Program-made: the position numbers and the translations under genes
Assembly (NCBI GenBank): GCA_943788865.1
Contig: CALSRX010000004.1
Span: forward strand, 310,001 to 374,000
Source: an uncultured Polaribacter sp.
Lineage (GTDB): Bacteria; Bacteroidota; Bacteroidia; Flavobacteriales; Flavobacteriaceae
DNA length: 64,000 nucleotides
Direction of reading: 5' to 3'
The notes under the pieces: generated by a model
Seen by the model: the letters and a program-made list of their open reading frames with translations, nothing else
Databases searched by the model: none
Told to the model about the DNA's origin: nothing
Shown: one piece after another, positions 9,313 to 19,386 of the stretch
Layout of the letters: the number at the start of each line of letters is the position of its first letter
Position numbering within the stretch: the stretch's first letter is position 1

Positions 9313-9315
9313 AAA

Positions 9316-10773
9316 TTAAATTTCTTTCCGTAATCTAGCTACAGGAATGTCTAATTGCTCTCTATATTTTGCAACAGTTCTTCTGGCTATTGGATACCCT
9401 TTTTCCTTTAAAACCAAAGACAGTTTATCATCGGTTAACGGTTTTCTTTTGTCTTCTTCTCCGATAACAGTTTCTAATATTTTTTTAATTTCTCTAGTAG
9501 AAACATCTTCACCTTGATCATTCTTCATAGACTCAGAAAAGAATTCTTTGATCAATTTTGTTCCGTAAGGTGTAGAAACATATTTGCTATTAGCAACCCT
9601 AGAAACGGTAGATATATCCATGTGAATCTGATCTGCAATATCTTTTAAAATCATAGGTTTTAACTTACGCTCATCACCAGTTAAAAAATAGTCGTATTGA
9701 TAATGCATGATGCAGTTCATTGTAACCAACAATGTTTGTTGCCGTTGTCTAATAGCGTCAATAAACCACTTAGCGGCGTCTAACTTTTGTTTGATAAACA
9801 TCACCGCATCTTTCTGAGATTTTGTTTTCTCTTTAGATTCTTGATAGCCTTTAAGCATATTATTGTATTCTCTAGAAACATGTAGTTCGGGTGCATTTCT
9901 AGAGTTTAGCGTCAAATCTAAATTTCCATCTATAATTTTAATAGAAAAATCTGGAATAATTTGTTCTGCTATTTTATTATTACCAGCATAAGAACTTCCT
10001 GGTTTTGGATTTAATTTGCTAATTTCTTTGATAACTTCTTTTAATTCATCTTCAGAAATATCAAACTTCTCCATTAATTTTGTGTAATGTTTTTTTACAA
10101 AATGATCAAAAGAGTTTTCTAATATGTCAATAGCTAGAGTTCTAATTTTTTGTGCAGATTTTGTTTTTAGTTGAATCACTAAACATTCTTTTAAATCTCT
10201 TGCTCCAACACCAATCGGATCTAACTTTTGAACAACATTAGTCAGCAATTCAAGTACTTTCTCTTCTGTTGTAAAAACATTTTGAGTAAACGCTAAGTCA
10301 TCAACCAAATCTAAAATATCTCTTCTTATGTATCCACTATCGTCTATACTTCCAACTAAGAATTCGGCAATAATTCTTTCCTCTTCATTAATACGAAACG
10401 TGTTTAATTGGTTTTGTAGTGATTGATGAAAACTTGTACCTGCGGCATAGGGCATATTCCTGTCTTCATCATCTGAAGAATAATTATTTGCTTGAGTTTT
10501 GTAGCTTGGAACTTCATCGTCACTCAAATATTCATCAATATTGATGTCTTCTGCATCTATTTTTTCGTTCCCATCATCTTCATATTCGTTTTCTAAAGAA
10601 TCTTCAAAATTTTCAGCCTCTTCTTTGCCAGTATCTAATGCGGGGTTTTCCTCTATTTCTTGTTTTAAACGCTCTTCAAAAGCTTGTGTAGGCAACTGAA
10701 TTAACTTCATCAACTGTATCTGTTGAGGAGATAATTTTTGTAGTAGCTTAAAATTTAAACTTTGTTTTAGCAT
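9316..10773 (-). CDS. rpoN: RNA polymerase sigma-54 factor
   Basis: This 485-residue sigma-54 factor directs transcription from -24/-12 promoters with enhancer-binding activators. Region I at the N-terminus is rich in L and Q (LQKLSPQQIQLMKLIQLP). An acidic region II linker follows (about 45-110), then the core-binding domain and the DNA-binding domain. The RpoN box ARRTVAKYRE is present near residue 462, so the protein is complete. It lies 21 bases after asnS and is followed closely by the PAP2-like gene, giving a three-gene minus-strand unit. No RpoN-dependent activator gene is in the window. Confidence 0.95.
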   Translation of the reverse strand: MLKQSLNFKLLQKLSPQQIQLMKLIQLPTQAFEERLKQEIEENPALDTGKEEAENFEDSLENEYEDDGNEKIDAEDINIDEYLSDDEVPSYKTQANNYSSDDEDRNMPYAAGTSFHQSLQNQLNTFRINEEERIIAEFLVGSIDDSGYIRRDILDLVDDLAFTQNVFTTEEKVLELLTNVVQKLDPIGVGARDLKECLVIQLKTKSAQKIRTLAIDILENSFDHFVKKHYTKLMEKFDISEDELKEVIKEISKLNPKPGSSYAGNNKIAEQIIPDFSIKIIDGNLDLTLNSRNAPELHVSREYNNMLKGYQESKEKTKSQKDAVMFIKQKLDAAKWFIDAIRQRQQTLLVTMNCIMHYQYDYFLTGDERKLKPMILKDIADQIHMDISTVSRVANSKYVSTPYGTKLIKEFFSESMKNDQGEDVSTREIKKILETVIGEEDKRKPLTDDKLSLVLKEKGYPIARRTVAKYREQLDIPVARLRKEI

Positions 10774-10794
10774 TTATTTTTGTATCTAACACTA

Positions 10795-12228
10795 TTAAAA
10801 TTCAGCATTTTGAGGTGATCTTGGAAAAGGAATTACATCTCTAATATTACCCATACCAGTTGCAAACTGAACCAATCTTTCAAAACCTAATCCAAATCCA
10901 GAATGTACAGCAGTTCCATATTTACGAAGATCTAAATACCACCATAATTCTTTTTCATCAATATCTAAAGCAGCCATTTTTTCTTTCAAAACATCTAAGC
11001 GCTCTTCTCTTTGAGATCCTCCAACAATTTCTCCAATTCCAGGAAAAAGAACATCCATAGCTCTAACTGTTTTCCCGTCTTCATTTAAACGCATATAAAA
11101 TGCTTTTATGGTAGCAGGATAATCAAATAAAATAACTGGACATTTAAAGTGTTTCTCAACCAAGAAGCGTTCGTGTTCAGACTGTAAATCAGCGCCCCAT
11201 TCGTTAATTGGAAATTGAAACTTCTTTTTCTTATTAGGTTTGCTATTGCGTAAAATATCAATAGCTTCTGTATAACTAACTCTTTTAAAATTGTTTTCGG
11301 TGATAAAACGCAATTTTTCTAACAACGTCATTTCACTTCGTTCTGCCTGAGGTTTTACTTTTTCTTCGTCTGTTAAACGTTGATCTAAGAAAGCCAAATC
11401 ATCTTTGCAGTTTTCTAAAACATAAGCTAAAACCGATTTAATAAAGTCTTCAGCTAAATCCATATTTCCGTCTAAATCCATAAAAGCTACTTCTGGCTCA
11501 ATCATCCAAAACTCTGCTAAATGACGAGTAGTATTCGAATTTTCAGCTCTAAAAGTTGGTCCAAAGGTATACACTTTACCAAGTGCCATTGCAAATGTTT
11601 CAGCTTCTAACTGACCAGAAACGGTTAAGTTGGTTTCTTTTCCAAAAAAATCTTGCTTATAATCTATATTTCCGTTTTCATCAACCGGTGCTTTGTTGGT
11701 TTCAAAAGTAGAAACACCAAACATTTCTCCAGCACCTTCTGCATCAGATCCAGTAATAATAGGCGTATTTACATAGTTAAATCCATTTTCTTGAAAGTAT
11801 TTGTGCACCGCAAAAGAAAGTGCAGAACGAACTCTCATAACCGCACTAAAAGTGTTTGTTCTTACGCGTAAATGTGCATTCTCTCTTAAAAATTCTAAAC
11901 TATGTTTTTTAGGCTGAATAGGAAATTCATCAGGATTAGAATCTCCTAAAATTTGGATTTCAGAAACTTGAATTTCTACATTTTGACCTTTTCCCTGGCT
12001 TTCAACTAAAGTCCCTTTAATGCTAACTGCCGCACCTGTTGTAATTCTTTTAATTATAGCTTCGTCTGTTTTTTCAAAATCTACTACACATTGAATATTA
12101 TTAATCGTAGAGCCATCATTTAAAGCAATAAAACGATTGCTTCTAAAAGTTCTAACCCAACCATTAACGGTTACTTCTTGTAAAATTTTATCTGATTGTA
12201 ATAATTCTAATACGCTACTTCTAGTCAT
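10795..12228 (-). CDS. asnS: Asparaginyl-tRNA synthetase
   Basis: This class IIb aminoacyl-tRNA synthetase charges tRNA-Asn with asparagine. Its 477 residues include an N-terminal OB-fold anticodon-binding domain (residues 1-110). The class II catalytic core has motif 2 around [21 protein letters not shown] and motif 3 in [12 protein letters not shown] near the C-terminus. Length and motifs are complete. The promoter lies 48 to 78 bases upstream, and rpoN follows. Confidence 0.97.
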   Translation of the reverse strand: MTRSSVLELLQSDKILQEVTVNGWVRTFRSNRFIALNDGSTINNIQCVVDFEKTDEAIIKRITTGAAVSIKGTLVESQGKGQNVEIQVSEIQILGDSNPDEFPIQPKKHSLEFLRENAHLRVRTNTFSAVMRVRSALSFAVHKYFQENGFNYVNTPIITGSDAEGAGEMFGVSTFETNKAPVDENGNIDYKQDFFGKETNLTVSGQLEAETFAMALGKVYTFGPTFRAENSNTTRHLAEFWMIEPEVAFMDLDGNMDLAEDFIKSVLAYVLENCKDDLAFLDQRLTDEEKVKPQAERSEMTLLEKLRFITENNFKRVSYTEAIDILRNSKPNKKKKFQFPINEWGADLQSEHERFLVEKHFKCPVILFDYPATIKAFYMRLNEDGKTVRAMDVLFPGIGEIVGGSQREERLDVLKEKMAALDIDEKELWWYLDLRKYGTAVHSGFGLGFERLVQFATGMGNIRDVIPFPRSPQNAEF

Positions 12229-12275
12229 CTTCTTAAAATAAAAATTAACAATATTACTATGGCAATAATGAAAGG

Positions 12276-12306
12276 CAAAGATACCTTTTTAGCGTAAAAT
12301 TAACAA
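12276..12306 (-). promoter_or_regulatory. asnS-rpoN promoter
   Basis: On the minus strand TATCTTTG (complement at 12276-12283) is preceded by TTG (12304-12306) at a 20-base spacing, matching the flavobacterial TTG-N17-23-TAnnTTTG promoter. The asnS ATG follows 47 bases downstream. Confidence 0.55.
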
Positions 12307-12333
12307 CGAAACTCTCGTGAATAAAAGTTTAAA

Positions 12334-14715
12334 TTATTCTCCTTTTTTAGTCTTTACTTCTTTTGGAGGTAAAATTCTAATAGTTGGTTCTTTAATTACA
12401 TTTTTATTTGATATTTTTCTTTCGAAAGATAGCAGTAATGAAGGTAGCAATAATAAATTAGAAACCATCGCAAATAGTAAAGTCACAGATACTAAGCCAC
12501 CTAAAGCAATAGTGCCACCAAAGCTTGATACGGTAAAAACTAAAAACCCGAAAAACAATACAATAGAGGTGTAAAACATACTTACGCCTGTTTCTCTTAA
12601 AGCACTATAAACAGATTTTTTAATTCGCCAGTTATTGGCTTGTAGCTCCTGTCTATATTTTGCTAAAAAATGAATTGTATCATCAACAGAAATTCCAAAA
12701 GCAATGCTAAAAACTAAAATTGTTGAAGGTTTAATTGGGATCCCAAAAAATCCCATGAGTCCTGCAGTAATTAAAAGTGGAAGCATATTTGGAATCAAAG
12801 AAATTAAAATCATTTTATACGATCTAAACATCCAAGCCATAAATAAGGCAATTAACAAGATGGCTAGAGATAATGAAATGATTAAATTATTAATCAAATA
12901 GTTAGTTCCTTTTAAGAATACAAGCGCTTTACCAGTTAAGTGCACATCAAATTTATCTGAAGGAAATTCCTTGGCGATAACCGCATTTAATCGATCTTGG
13001 ATAACGGTCATTTTATCTGTTCCAATATCCTTCATAAAAGTGGTAATTCTTGCATAACGTCCGGTAGAATCAACAAAATTATTCAACATTTTGGTGTTCC
13101 CATTAGAGTTTTTTGTATAAGCAAAAATATAGCTTTGCTCTTGTGATGTAGGGAGTTGATAGTATTTGGGATTGCCTAAATAATATGCTTGTTTAGAGTA
13201 TTTAACCAGATTTGTAATGGAAACTGGTTTTGATAATTCTGGAAATTGCTCAATAGCTTCATTGATTTTTTCCATTTTTTTAAGCGTTGAAAGCTTCATG
13301 ACACCTTTTTCTTTTTTGGTGTCAACAAAAATTTCTAAGGGCATTATACCGCCAAATTCTTTTTCGAAAAACTTTATGTCTTTGTAAAATTGCATGCCTT
13401 TGGGCATGTCTTCAATCAAACTTCCAGAAACTCTAATTTGGTAGATCCCAATAATTCCGAAGATAATAATTACAACCGTTGTTATGTAGATTGCAATTCG
13501 ATTATGGCGAACCATATTTTCCATCCATTTTACAACGTTGTCTATCCATTGTTTTTCTAGATGATTTAAATGCTTTTTCTTTGGCAAAGGCATAAAACTA
13601 TAGATAATCGGAATAATCAATAACGCCAAAATAAATATACCAACAATGTTTATAGATGCTATAATTCCGAATTCTTTTAACAATTGACTTTTAGTAAAGA
13701 CAAAAGTTGCGAATCCAGACGCAGTTGTAATGTTGGTCATTAAAGTTGCATTTCCAACTTTAGAAATTACTCTTTGTAATGATTTTGCTTGGTTTCCATG
13801 TTTTTTAACTTCTTGCTGGTACTTATTGATTAAAAATACAGCATTCGGAACTCCAATGACAATGATTAAAGGCGGAATTAATGCGGTTAATACGGTAATT
13901 TCATAACCAAATAAACCAATAAACCCAAAAGCCCAGGTTACACCAACCATTACAACTAAAAGTGTTATAAAAGTAGCTCTGTAGGAACGAAAAAAGAAAA
14001 AGAAAATAATTGCTGTTATTAATAAGGCACCTACAACAAACAATAAAATTTCATCTCTTATGTTTTGAGAATTTAAGGTTCGTATATAGGGCATTCCTGA
14101 AACACGAACTTTTAGATTGTGCTCTTTTTCAAATTTTTCTATAGTGGGAATTAAAACATTAAAAATAAAATCTCTACGAACGGGTGTGTTTATTATTTCT
14201 TTATTGATGTAAATAGCAGTCTGAACGGTTCCTGTTTCTTTGTTGTACAATAAATTGTCGTAAAAAGGGAGGTTTTCAAACAGTTGTTTTTTTATTTCGG
14301 AAACTTCTTTTTGACTAGTTGGCGCTTTTTTTAAGAGAGGTTCTACAATAAATTTTCTGTTTTTTCTGTCGGCTTTTAGTTTTTGAATGTCAGCAATAGA
14401 AACAGAAAATTCTACTTCTTCAGAAGCATCAATTGTTTTTGTAAGTTCGTTCCAGGCATTAAATTTTTCTGGTGTAAATAATGTAGAATCTTTAACGGCA
14501 AGGATAATTAAATTACCTTCTTCTCCAAAGATCTCTAAAAATTGATTGTATTCTATATTGGCTTCGTGGTTTTCTGGCAGCAAGTTTGCTTCTGTATATG
14601 AAAACTTCATATACTTCATCTGAGTTGCTAAAAAAGCGGTGAAAGCTGCTATTAATAATAAAACAAAATACCTGTTTCTTAATATTAACCCGGCAACTTT
14701 GGTCCAAAAATTCAT
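12334..14715 (-). CDS. RND/MMPL family membrane exporter
   Basis: This 793-residue transporter of the RND superfamily has a duplicated layout. TM1 (about 10-27) is followed by a large periplasmic loop (about 40-220) and a five-TM bundle (about 225-370). A second TM (about 410-430), a second loop and a final five-TM bundle (about 625-770) complete it. The motif GISVDDTIHFLAKY in the second bundle is the MMPL/SSD signature with paired aspartates used for proton coupling. No membrane-fusion or outer-membrane partner lies next to it, so it is more like the HpnN/MMPL lipid-exporter group than AcrB. The substrate is unknown. I chose the ATG at 14715 because the longer frame opens with TTG inside the promoter. 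Confidence 0.85.
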   Translation of the reverse strand: MNFWTKVAGLILRNRYFVLLLIAAFTAFLATQMKYMKFSYTEANLLPENHEANIEYNQFLEIFGEEGNLIILAVKDSTLFTPEKFNAWNELTKTIDASEEVEFSVSIADIQKLKADRKNRKFIVEPLLKKAPTSQKEVSEIKKQLFENLPFYDNLLYNKETGTVQTAIYINKEIINTPVRRDFIFNVLIPTIEKFEKEHNLKVRVSGMPYIRTLNSQNIRDEILLFVVGALLITAIIFFFFFRSYRATFITLLVVMVGVTWAFGFIGLFGYEITVLTALIPPLIIVIGVPNAVFLINKYQQEVKKHGNQAKSLQRVISKVGNATLMTNITTASGFATFVFTKSQLLKEFGIIASINIVGIFILALLIIPIIYSFMPLPKKKHLNHLEKQWIDNVVKWMENMVRHNRIAIYITTVVIIIFGIIGIYQIRVSGSLIEDMPKGMQFYKDIKFFEKEFGGIMPLEIFVDTKKEKGVMKLSTLKKMEKINEAIEQFPELSKPVSITNLVKYSKQAYYLGNPKYYQLPTSQEQSYIFAYTKNSNGNTKMLNNFVDSTGRYARITTFMKDIGTDKMTVIQDRLNAVIAKEFPSDKFDVHLTGKALVFLKGTNYLINNLIISLSLAILLIALFMAWMFRSYKMILISLIPNMLPLLITAGLMGFFGIPIKPSTILVFSIAFGISVDDTIHFLAKYRQELQANNWRIKKSVYSALRETGVSMFYTSIVLFFGFLVFTVSSFGGTIALGGLVSVTLLFAMVSNLLLLPSLLLSFERKISNKNVIKEPTIRILPPKEVKTKKGE

Positions 14716-14730
14716 GTAGTAAAATTTATG

Positions 14731-14738
14731 CAAATGTA
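14731..14738 (-). promoter_or_regulatory. -7 element for the RND exporter gene
   Basis: TACATTTG on the minus strand lies 15 bases before the ATG at 14715. The spacing implies a very short leader. No good -33 element is seen. Confidence 0.35.
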
Positions 14739-14763
14739 GGAAATGTTTAAGAACCTATCACAT

Positions 14764-14796
14764 TAAAAAAGGAGCGTTCTAAAACGCTCCTTTTTT
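14764..14796 (-). terminator. Terminator after frr
   Basis: An 8-bp stem (GGAGCGTT / AACGCTCC) with a 4-base loop is flanked by A and T runs on both sides, so it can act in both directions. It ends the pyrH-frr transcript before the RND promoter. Confidence 0.88.
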
Positions 14797-14818
14797 AATA
14801 TTTAGAGATTGATTTACC

Positions 14819-15373
14819 TTAAACAGTCATGATCTCTTTTTCTTTAACTTCAAGAATAGTGTCAATTTTTTTTACAAAACTATCAGTTAAAGTTTGTACT
14901 TCAGCTTCAGAAATTTTCTTTATATCATTAGAAAGATCTAATTTTTTTATTTCATTATTTGCTTCTTTACGAGCATTTCTAACACCAACTTTAGCATGTT
15001 CTCCTTCCGCTTTTGCCTGTTTAGATAAATTAATACGTCTTTCTTCTGTTAAAGGAGGAACATTGATCATAATATTATCACCATTATTCATTGGGTTAAA
15101 TCCTAAGTTAGCATACTGAATTGCTTTTTCAATTTCTTGAAGCATGTTTTTTTCCCAAGGCTGAATGCTAATCGTTCTGGCATCTGGCGTATTTACGCTT
15201 GCTACTTGGCTTAATGGTGTTTGAGAACCGTAATAATCTACCATAACATTTGCCAACATAGCAGGTGTTGCTTTACCTGCTCTAATAGCTCTTAATTCTT
15301 TTATTAAATGCTCTATAGCATTTTGCATTTGTTCTTTTGTGCTGTCTAAAATAAATTCAATTTCTTCGTTCAT
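14819..15373 (-). CDS. frr: Ribosome recycling factor
   Basis: Together with EF-G the protein splits post-termination ribosomes. From the ATG at 15373 it is 184 residues, the normal length. An in-frame GTG just before it (15376) is less likely to be used. The conserved segment HLIKELRAIRAGKATPAMLANV near residues 20-42 and the C-terminal three-helix pattern identify the family. It follows pyrH by about 30 bases, the usual bacterial gene order, and shares its promoter. Confidence 0.97.
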   Translation of the reverse strand: MNEEIEFILDSTKEQMQNAIEHLIKELRAIRAGKATPAMLANVMVDYYGSQTPLSQVASVNTPDARTISIQPWEKNMLQEIEKAIQYANLGFNPMNNGDNIMINVPPLTEERRINLSKQAKAEGEHAKVGVRNARKEANNEIKKLDLSNDIKKISEAEVQTLTDSFVKKIDTILEVKEKEIMTV

Positions 15374-15402
15374 CACTTAAAATTTTTATAAAATATAGCT
15401 AA

Positions 15403-16110
15403 TTAATTATCAACAACTGTACCTATTTTTTCTCCTGAAACTAATTTTAATAAGTTTCCTTTTGTATTCATATCAAAAACAATAATTGGCAATTTGTTTT
15501 CTTCACTTAAAGTAAATGCAGTCATGTCCATTACCTTTAACCCTTTTTCTATTACTTGTTTAAAAGTAATATTTTCAAACTTTATGGCGTCTTTATTTTT
15601 CTCTGGATCTGATGTGTAAATTCCATCTACACGAGTACCTTTTAAGATTGCATCTGCATTGATTTCAATAGCTCTTAAAACTGCTGCGGTATCTGTAGTA
15701 AAATATGGGTTTCCTGTTCCAGCTCCAAAAATCACAACTCTACCTTTTTCTAAATGACGAATTGCACGTCTTTTAATATAAGGCTCTGCAATTTCTTTAA
15801 TTTCAATTGCAGTTTGCAAACGCGTATAAACGCCTTCAGCTTCAAGTGCACTTTGTACCGCTAAACCATTTATACAGGTTGCCAACATCCCCATATGATC
15901 TCCTTGTACGCGATCCATTCCGTTACTTGCTCCTGCAACGCCTCTAAAAATATTTCCTCCACCAATTACAATGGCAACCTCAATACCTTTTTCTACGACT
16001 TGTTTTATTTCTTTTGCATATTCTGATAGACGTTTCGGGTCGATCCCGTAGTTTCTATCACCCATTAGTGCTTCTCCACTTAATTTTAAAAGAATTCTTT
16101 TGTATTGCAT
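15403..16110 (-). CDS. pyrH: UMP kinase
   Basis: This hexameric bacterial UMP kinase of the amino-acid-kinase fold makes UDP from UMP and ATP. It has 235 residues. The N-terminal KLSGEALMG motif (residues 8-16), the glycine-rich IGGGNIFRG near residue 48 and [13 protein letters not shown] near residue 126 are all intact. It is the first gene of the pyrH-frr unit. A structured leader with a double hairpin separates its promoter from the ATG. Confidence 0.97.
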   Translation of the reverse strand: MQYKRILLKLSGEALMGDRNYGIDPKRLSEYAKEIKQVVEKGIEVAIVIGGGNIFRGVAGASNGMDRVQGDHMGMLATCINGLAVQSALEAEGVYTRLQTAIEIKEIAEPYIKRRAIRHLEKGRVVIFGAGTGNPYFTTDTAAVLRAIEINADAILKGTRVDGIYTSDPEKNKDAIKFENITFKQVIEKGLKVMDMTAFTLSEENKLPIIVFDMNTKGNLLKLVSGEKIGTVVDN

Positions 16111-16133
16111 TACTGCTTTTGTATTTAAAAGAT

Positions 16134-16172
16134 TCTCACGTTACTGAATCGAGTTCAGTATAAAATGTGAGA
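16134..16172 (-). promoter_or_regulatory. Hairpin in the pyrH leader
   Basis: On the minus strand the leader contains an outer stem TCTCAC / GTGAGA enclosing an inner stem ACTGAA / TTCAGT with a short TCGA-containing loop. It starts about 12 bases downstream of the -7 element and ends 23 bases before the ATG. It could be an RNA control element or a transcript-stabilising hairpin. No T run follows, so it is not a terminator. Confidence 0.45.
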
Positions 16173-16184
16173 AAAAAGGTTTTG

Positions 16185-16192
16185 CAAATATA
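16185..16192 (-). promoter_or_regulatory. -7 element of the pyrH-frr promoter
   Basis: TATATTTG (complement at 16185-16192) matches TAnnTTTG and lies 74 bases before the pyrH ATG. A -33 TTG is not obvious. Confidence 0.45.
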
Positions 16193-16240
16193 ACAATTTC
16201 CTAGAAAGCTTTTTGTATTGTAGATTATGATTTTGTAAAT

Positions 16241-16270
16241 AAAAAAACCATCCTTAGTAGGATGGTTTTT
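16241..16270 (-). terminator. Terminator after tsf
   Basis: An 8-bp stem (ACCATCCT / AGGATGGT) with loop TAGT is flanked by runs of A and T on both sides. It lies about 25 bases past the corrected tsf stop and closes the ribosomal-protein operon. Confidence 0.85.
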
Positions 16271-16295
16271 AATATAGTATTTCGAGAATTTTAGA

Positions 16296-17268
16296 TTACC
16301 CTAAAGTAACTCTTTTAAATCCGCTTACTGCAACATCACCATACGTTTTAACGTATTCTAGCAACATTTTTCTTCTCGTCTTTAATAAAAACTTGATCTA
16401 ATAAACATTGTTCTTGATCTAACGTTGTATTGTCAGAAATAAAACGTTCCATTTTACCAGGTAAAATTCTATCCCAAATTTGTTCTGGTTTCCCTTCAGC
16501 TTTTAATTCAGCTTTTGCAGCTTCTTCAGCTTTTGCTAAAACATCTTCAGATAATTGAGCCATAGAAATATATTGAGGAACATTTTTTAATGTTTTTCCT
16601 AATCTACCTAACTCGATGTTATCTTTTTCAATAACTGCAATTCTTGCTTCAGTTTCTGCAGCAACAAAGGCAGGATCAAAATCTTTATAAGATAGAGTAG
16701 TAGCTCCCATAGATGCAATTTGCATTGCTAAATCTTTTGTTAAAACATCCGCTTTATCTACAGCATTTGTTAAACCAACTATAGCAGCGATTTTTCCAAT
16801 ATGTGTATAAGAACCCACATAAGCAGCTTCAATTTTCTCAAAAGCAGTAATGTCTAATTTTTCACCAATTACTCCAGTTTGCTCAACTAATTTTTCAGCT
16901 ACAGTCATTCCTCCAAAATCAGCAGCTAAGAATTCTTCTTTACTGTTGTAATTTAAAGCGATGTCTGCAAATTGACCAGCTAAAGCTACGAATGAATCAT
17001 TTTTACCAACAAAGTCAGTTTCACAAGCTAATACGATTGCAACACCTGTTGTGTTCTCTTCGTTGATTCTTGTTACTGCAACACCTTCTGTAGATTCTCT
17101 ATCTGCTCTTTTTGCAGCAATTTTTTGACCTTTTTTACGTAAAACATCAATTGCTTTGTCAAAGTTTCCTTCTGCTTCCACTAATGCCTTTTTACAGTCC
17201 ATCATTCCAGCTCCAGTTGCTTCTCTTAATTTTTTAACATCAGCAGCACTTATTTTTACCGTTTCCAT
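16296..17268 (-). CDS. tsf: Elongation factor Ts, frameshift near the 3' end
   Basis: EF-Ts exchanges GDP for GTP on EF-Tu. The N-terminal UBA domain and the TDFV motif (ETDFVGKN near residue 82) are present. The uninterrupted frame stops at 16348 with an odd tail. One extra base near 16360 moves the frame, and the other frame continues as EYVKTYGDVAVSGFKRVTLG to a TAA at 16296-16298. The corrected product of about 323 residues has the normal flavobacterial length, so the extra base is probably a sequencing error. It follows rpsB by 50 bases. Confidence 0.93.
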
Positions 17269-17318
17269 GTTATTTGTATATTTTGTTGAAACCTATTGTT
17301 TCGTTTATTGAATAATAA

Positions 17319-18138
17319 TTATTTTGTTTCTTCCGTAGAAACTTCTTCTGAAGCCTCTTCAGTTTTAGGAGTTTTTTTCGCCTTAGGAGCTTTCTTTTCA
17401 GTAGCTGCCTCTTTAGGTTCCTTAACTTCTTTTGTTTTTTCTTTACCTGCTTTTCTTTCAGACAATCCATTGGCGATAGCATCAGTAATAAAACTCAATA
17501 CTTTTTCAATAGATTTAGAAGCGTCATCGTTTGAAGGAATTACAAAATCAATTGGTCTTGGATCAGAGTTTGTGTCTACCATTGCAAAAATTGGAATGTT
17601 TAAGTTTTGTGCTTCAGAAACCGCAATGTGCTCTTTCTTAACATCAACAACAAAAATTGCACCTGGCAAACGAGTCATATCAGTAATAGAACCTAAATTC
17701 TTTTCTAATTTTTCTCTTTGACGGTTGATTTGTAATTTTTCTCTTTTTGATAATGCATCAAAAGATCCATCTTGCTTCATTCTATCAATAGTAGCCATTT
17801 TCTTAACAGCTTTTCTGATAGTAATAAAGTTCGTTAACATTCCGCCAGGCCATCTTTCTGTGATGTAAGGCATGTTACATGCTTTTTGCTTTTTCTGCAA
17901 CGATGTCTTTTGCTTGCTTTTTAGTTGCAACAAATAAAATTTTTCTACCTGAATTAGCAATTTTCTCTAATGCAGCAGCAGTTTCTTCTATTTTTGCAGC
18001 AGTTTTATACAAATCGATGATGTGTACACCATTACGTTCTGTATAAATGTAAGGAGCCATGTTTGGATCCCATTTTCTAGTTAAGTGACCAAAGTGCACT
18101 CCACTATCTAGTAATTCTTTAATGTTTACGTTTGCCAT
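17319..18138 (-). pseudogene. rpsB: 30S ribosomal protein S2, one-base frameshift
   Basis: S2 binds the 30S subunit near S1. The first 85 residues read in one frame (LLDSGVHFGHLTRKWDP, then [11 protein letters not shown]) and the remainder in another ([16 protein letters not shown] and on). The join is an extra A in the run at about 17883-17887. Without it the gene encodes about 272 residues. Since S2 is essential, the indel is almost surely an artefact. The C-terminus carries a 45-residue tail rich in K, E, A and P, an extension often seen in Bacteroidota S2. The 148-base gap before rpsB holds no gene. It contains a possible GTTTAG/CTAAAC inverted repeat that could act in autoregulation. Confidence 0.9.
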
Positions 18139-18286
18139 TGTTTACTTTCTTTTAATGTAGCAATACCTAAGTAGCCTATTGTTTAGAGTCTTAGATATTT
18201 AGATGCTAAACTGTTTATTTAAATTATAAATGAACAATTCACCGCTACGTTTGTATAGAAATACCGAAATAAATTCGAGTATGCTA

Positions 18287-18673
18287 TTAACGTTTCGAGA
18301 ATTGGAATTTTTTTCTTGCTTTTTTCTGACCAAACTTCTTTCTTTCAACCATTCTTGGGTCTCTAGTAAGTAATCCTTCTGGTTTTAAGACTAATCTGTG
18401 CTCTTCATTGATTGCTACTAATGCTCTAGTAATTGCCAAACGAATTGCTTCTGCCTGACCAGTAACACCACCACCAAAAACATTTACTTTAATGTCATAA
18501 GACGTTAAATTATCTGTTAATTGTAAAGGTTGTTGAACTTTATATTGTAAAGTTGGAGTTGTAAAATAATTTTTAAACTCTCTTTTGTTGATTGTAATAT
18601 TCCCTTTCCCTTTAGAAAGATATATACGAGCAACAGCTGTTTTTCTTCTACCTATTTTGTGTACAGTTTCCAT
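18287..18673 (-). CDS. rpsI: 30S ribosomal protein S9
   Basis: This 128-residue protein starts with the conserved ETVHKIGRRKTAVARIYL and ends with the basic tail KFGQKKARKKFQFSKR, whose last arginine contacts P-site tRNA. Its ATG overlaps the corrected rplM stop by one base (TAATG), so the two are translationally coupled. This is the standard rplM-rpsI pair. Confidence 0.97.
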   Translation of the reverse strand: METVHKIGRRKTAVARIYLSKGKGNITINKREFKNYFTTPTLQYKVQQPLQLTDNLTSYDIKVNVFGGGVTGQAEAIRLAITRALVAINEEHRLVLKPEGLLTRDPRMVERKKFGQKKARKKFQFSKR

Positions 18674-19129
18674 TATCTAAGATCGTTAAGGTTAATAGCT
18701 TTTGGGTTTTGAGCAGTCTTGATTGTGCTCAGCACCAGCATATACATATAAATTTTTGTAAATAGCTGCTCCTAATTTGTTTTTAGGCAACATTCCTTTT
18801 ACTGCTTTCTCGATTAATCTTGTAGGATCTTTCTCGAACATTTCTGTAGCAGTAAGCGATCTTTGTCCACCTGGATATCCTGTGTGACGGATGTACGACT
18901 TATCAGCCCATTTGTTTCCAGTAAGGTTGATTTTTTCTGCGTTAATTACTACAACATTATCTCCACAATCTACGTGAGGTGTAAAGTTGGTTTTGTATTT
19001 ACCTCTAATTAGCATGGCTACTTTAGAAGCAAGACGACCTAATGTTTGCCCGTCCGCATCAACAACTAACCACTCTTTGTTAGCAGTTTCTTTGTTTGCT
19101 GATACTGTTTTGTAACTTAATGTGTTCAT
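18673..19129 (-). CDS. rplM: 50S ribosomal protein L13, frameshift near the 3' end
   Basis: L13 is an early assembly protein of the 50S subunit. The frame beginning at 19129 has the conserved NKEWLVVDADGQTLGRLAS and the central GMLPKNKLG motif, but it ends at 18692 with a frayed tail. Removing one extra base near 18721 restores the usual ending (AINLNDLR) and a stop at 18673-18675, giving the standard 151 residues. It is the first gene of the rplM-rpsI-rpsB-tsf operon and has a strong promoter. Confidence 0.94.
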
Positions 19130-19184
19130 TACACTTTAGTTTTTGTCAATTAATAAATAAGTTTTTTCCCTTAAAAAAGGTCTG

Positions 19185-19215
19185 CAAAGGTACGATTAAA
19201 TATTAAATTGACAAA
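19185..19215 (-). promoter_or_regulatory. Promoter of the rplM-rpsI-rpsB-tsf operon
   Basis: TTTG (complement 19212-19215) and TACCTTTG (complement 19185-19192) are separated by 19 bases on the minus strand, an excellent match to the flavobacterial housekeeping promoter. The rplM ATG lies about 55 bases downstream. Confidence 0.7.
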
Positions 19216-19386
19216 TACTGTTTGTGTTTATTTTACATGTTGAAAATTAAGAGTATACAGAGAAGATTTAACAAATAATTATGAGACTAAACTATTAATT
19301 TCGTTGCGTTAATATAACAGTCTATACTTATTCGATGTCTTTTTCTAAATGAAAAAGATTTCTCTGTTTAAATCAACGATTAAAAA

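Noticed and set aside
12317..12574. Plus-strand ORF of 85 codons opposite the RND exporter gene
   Set aside because: It lies antisense to conserved TM coding sequence, has no family features, and is explained as a shadow frame.
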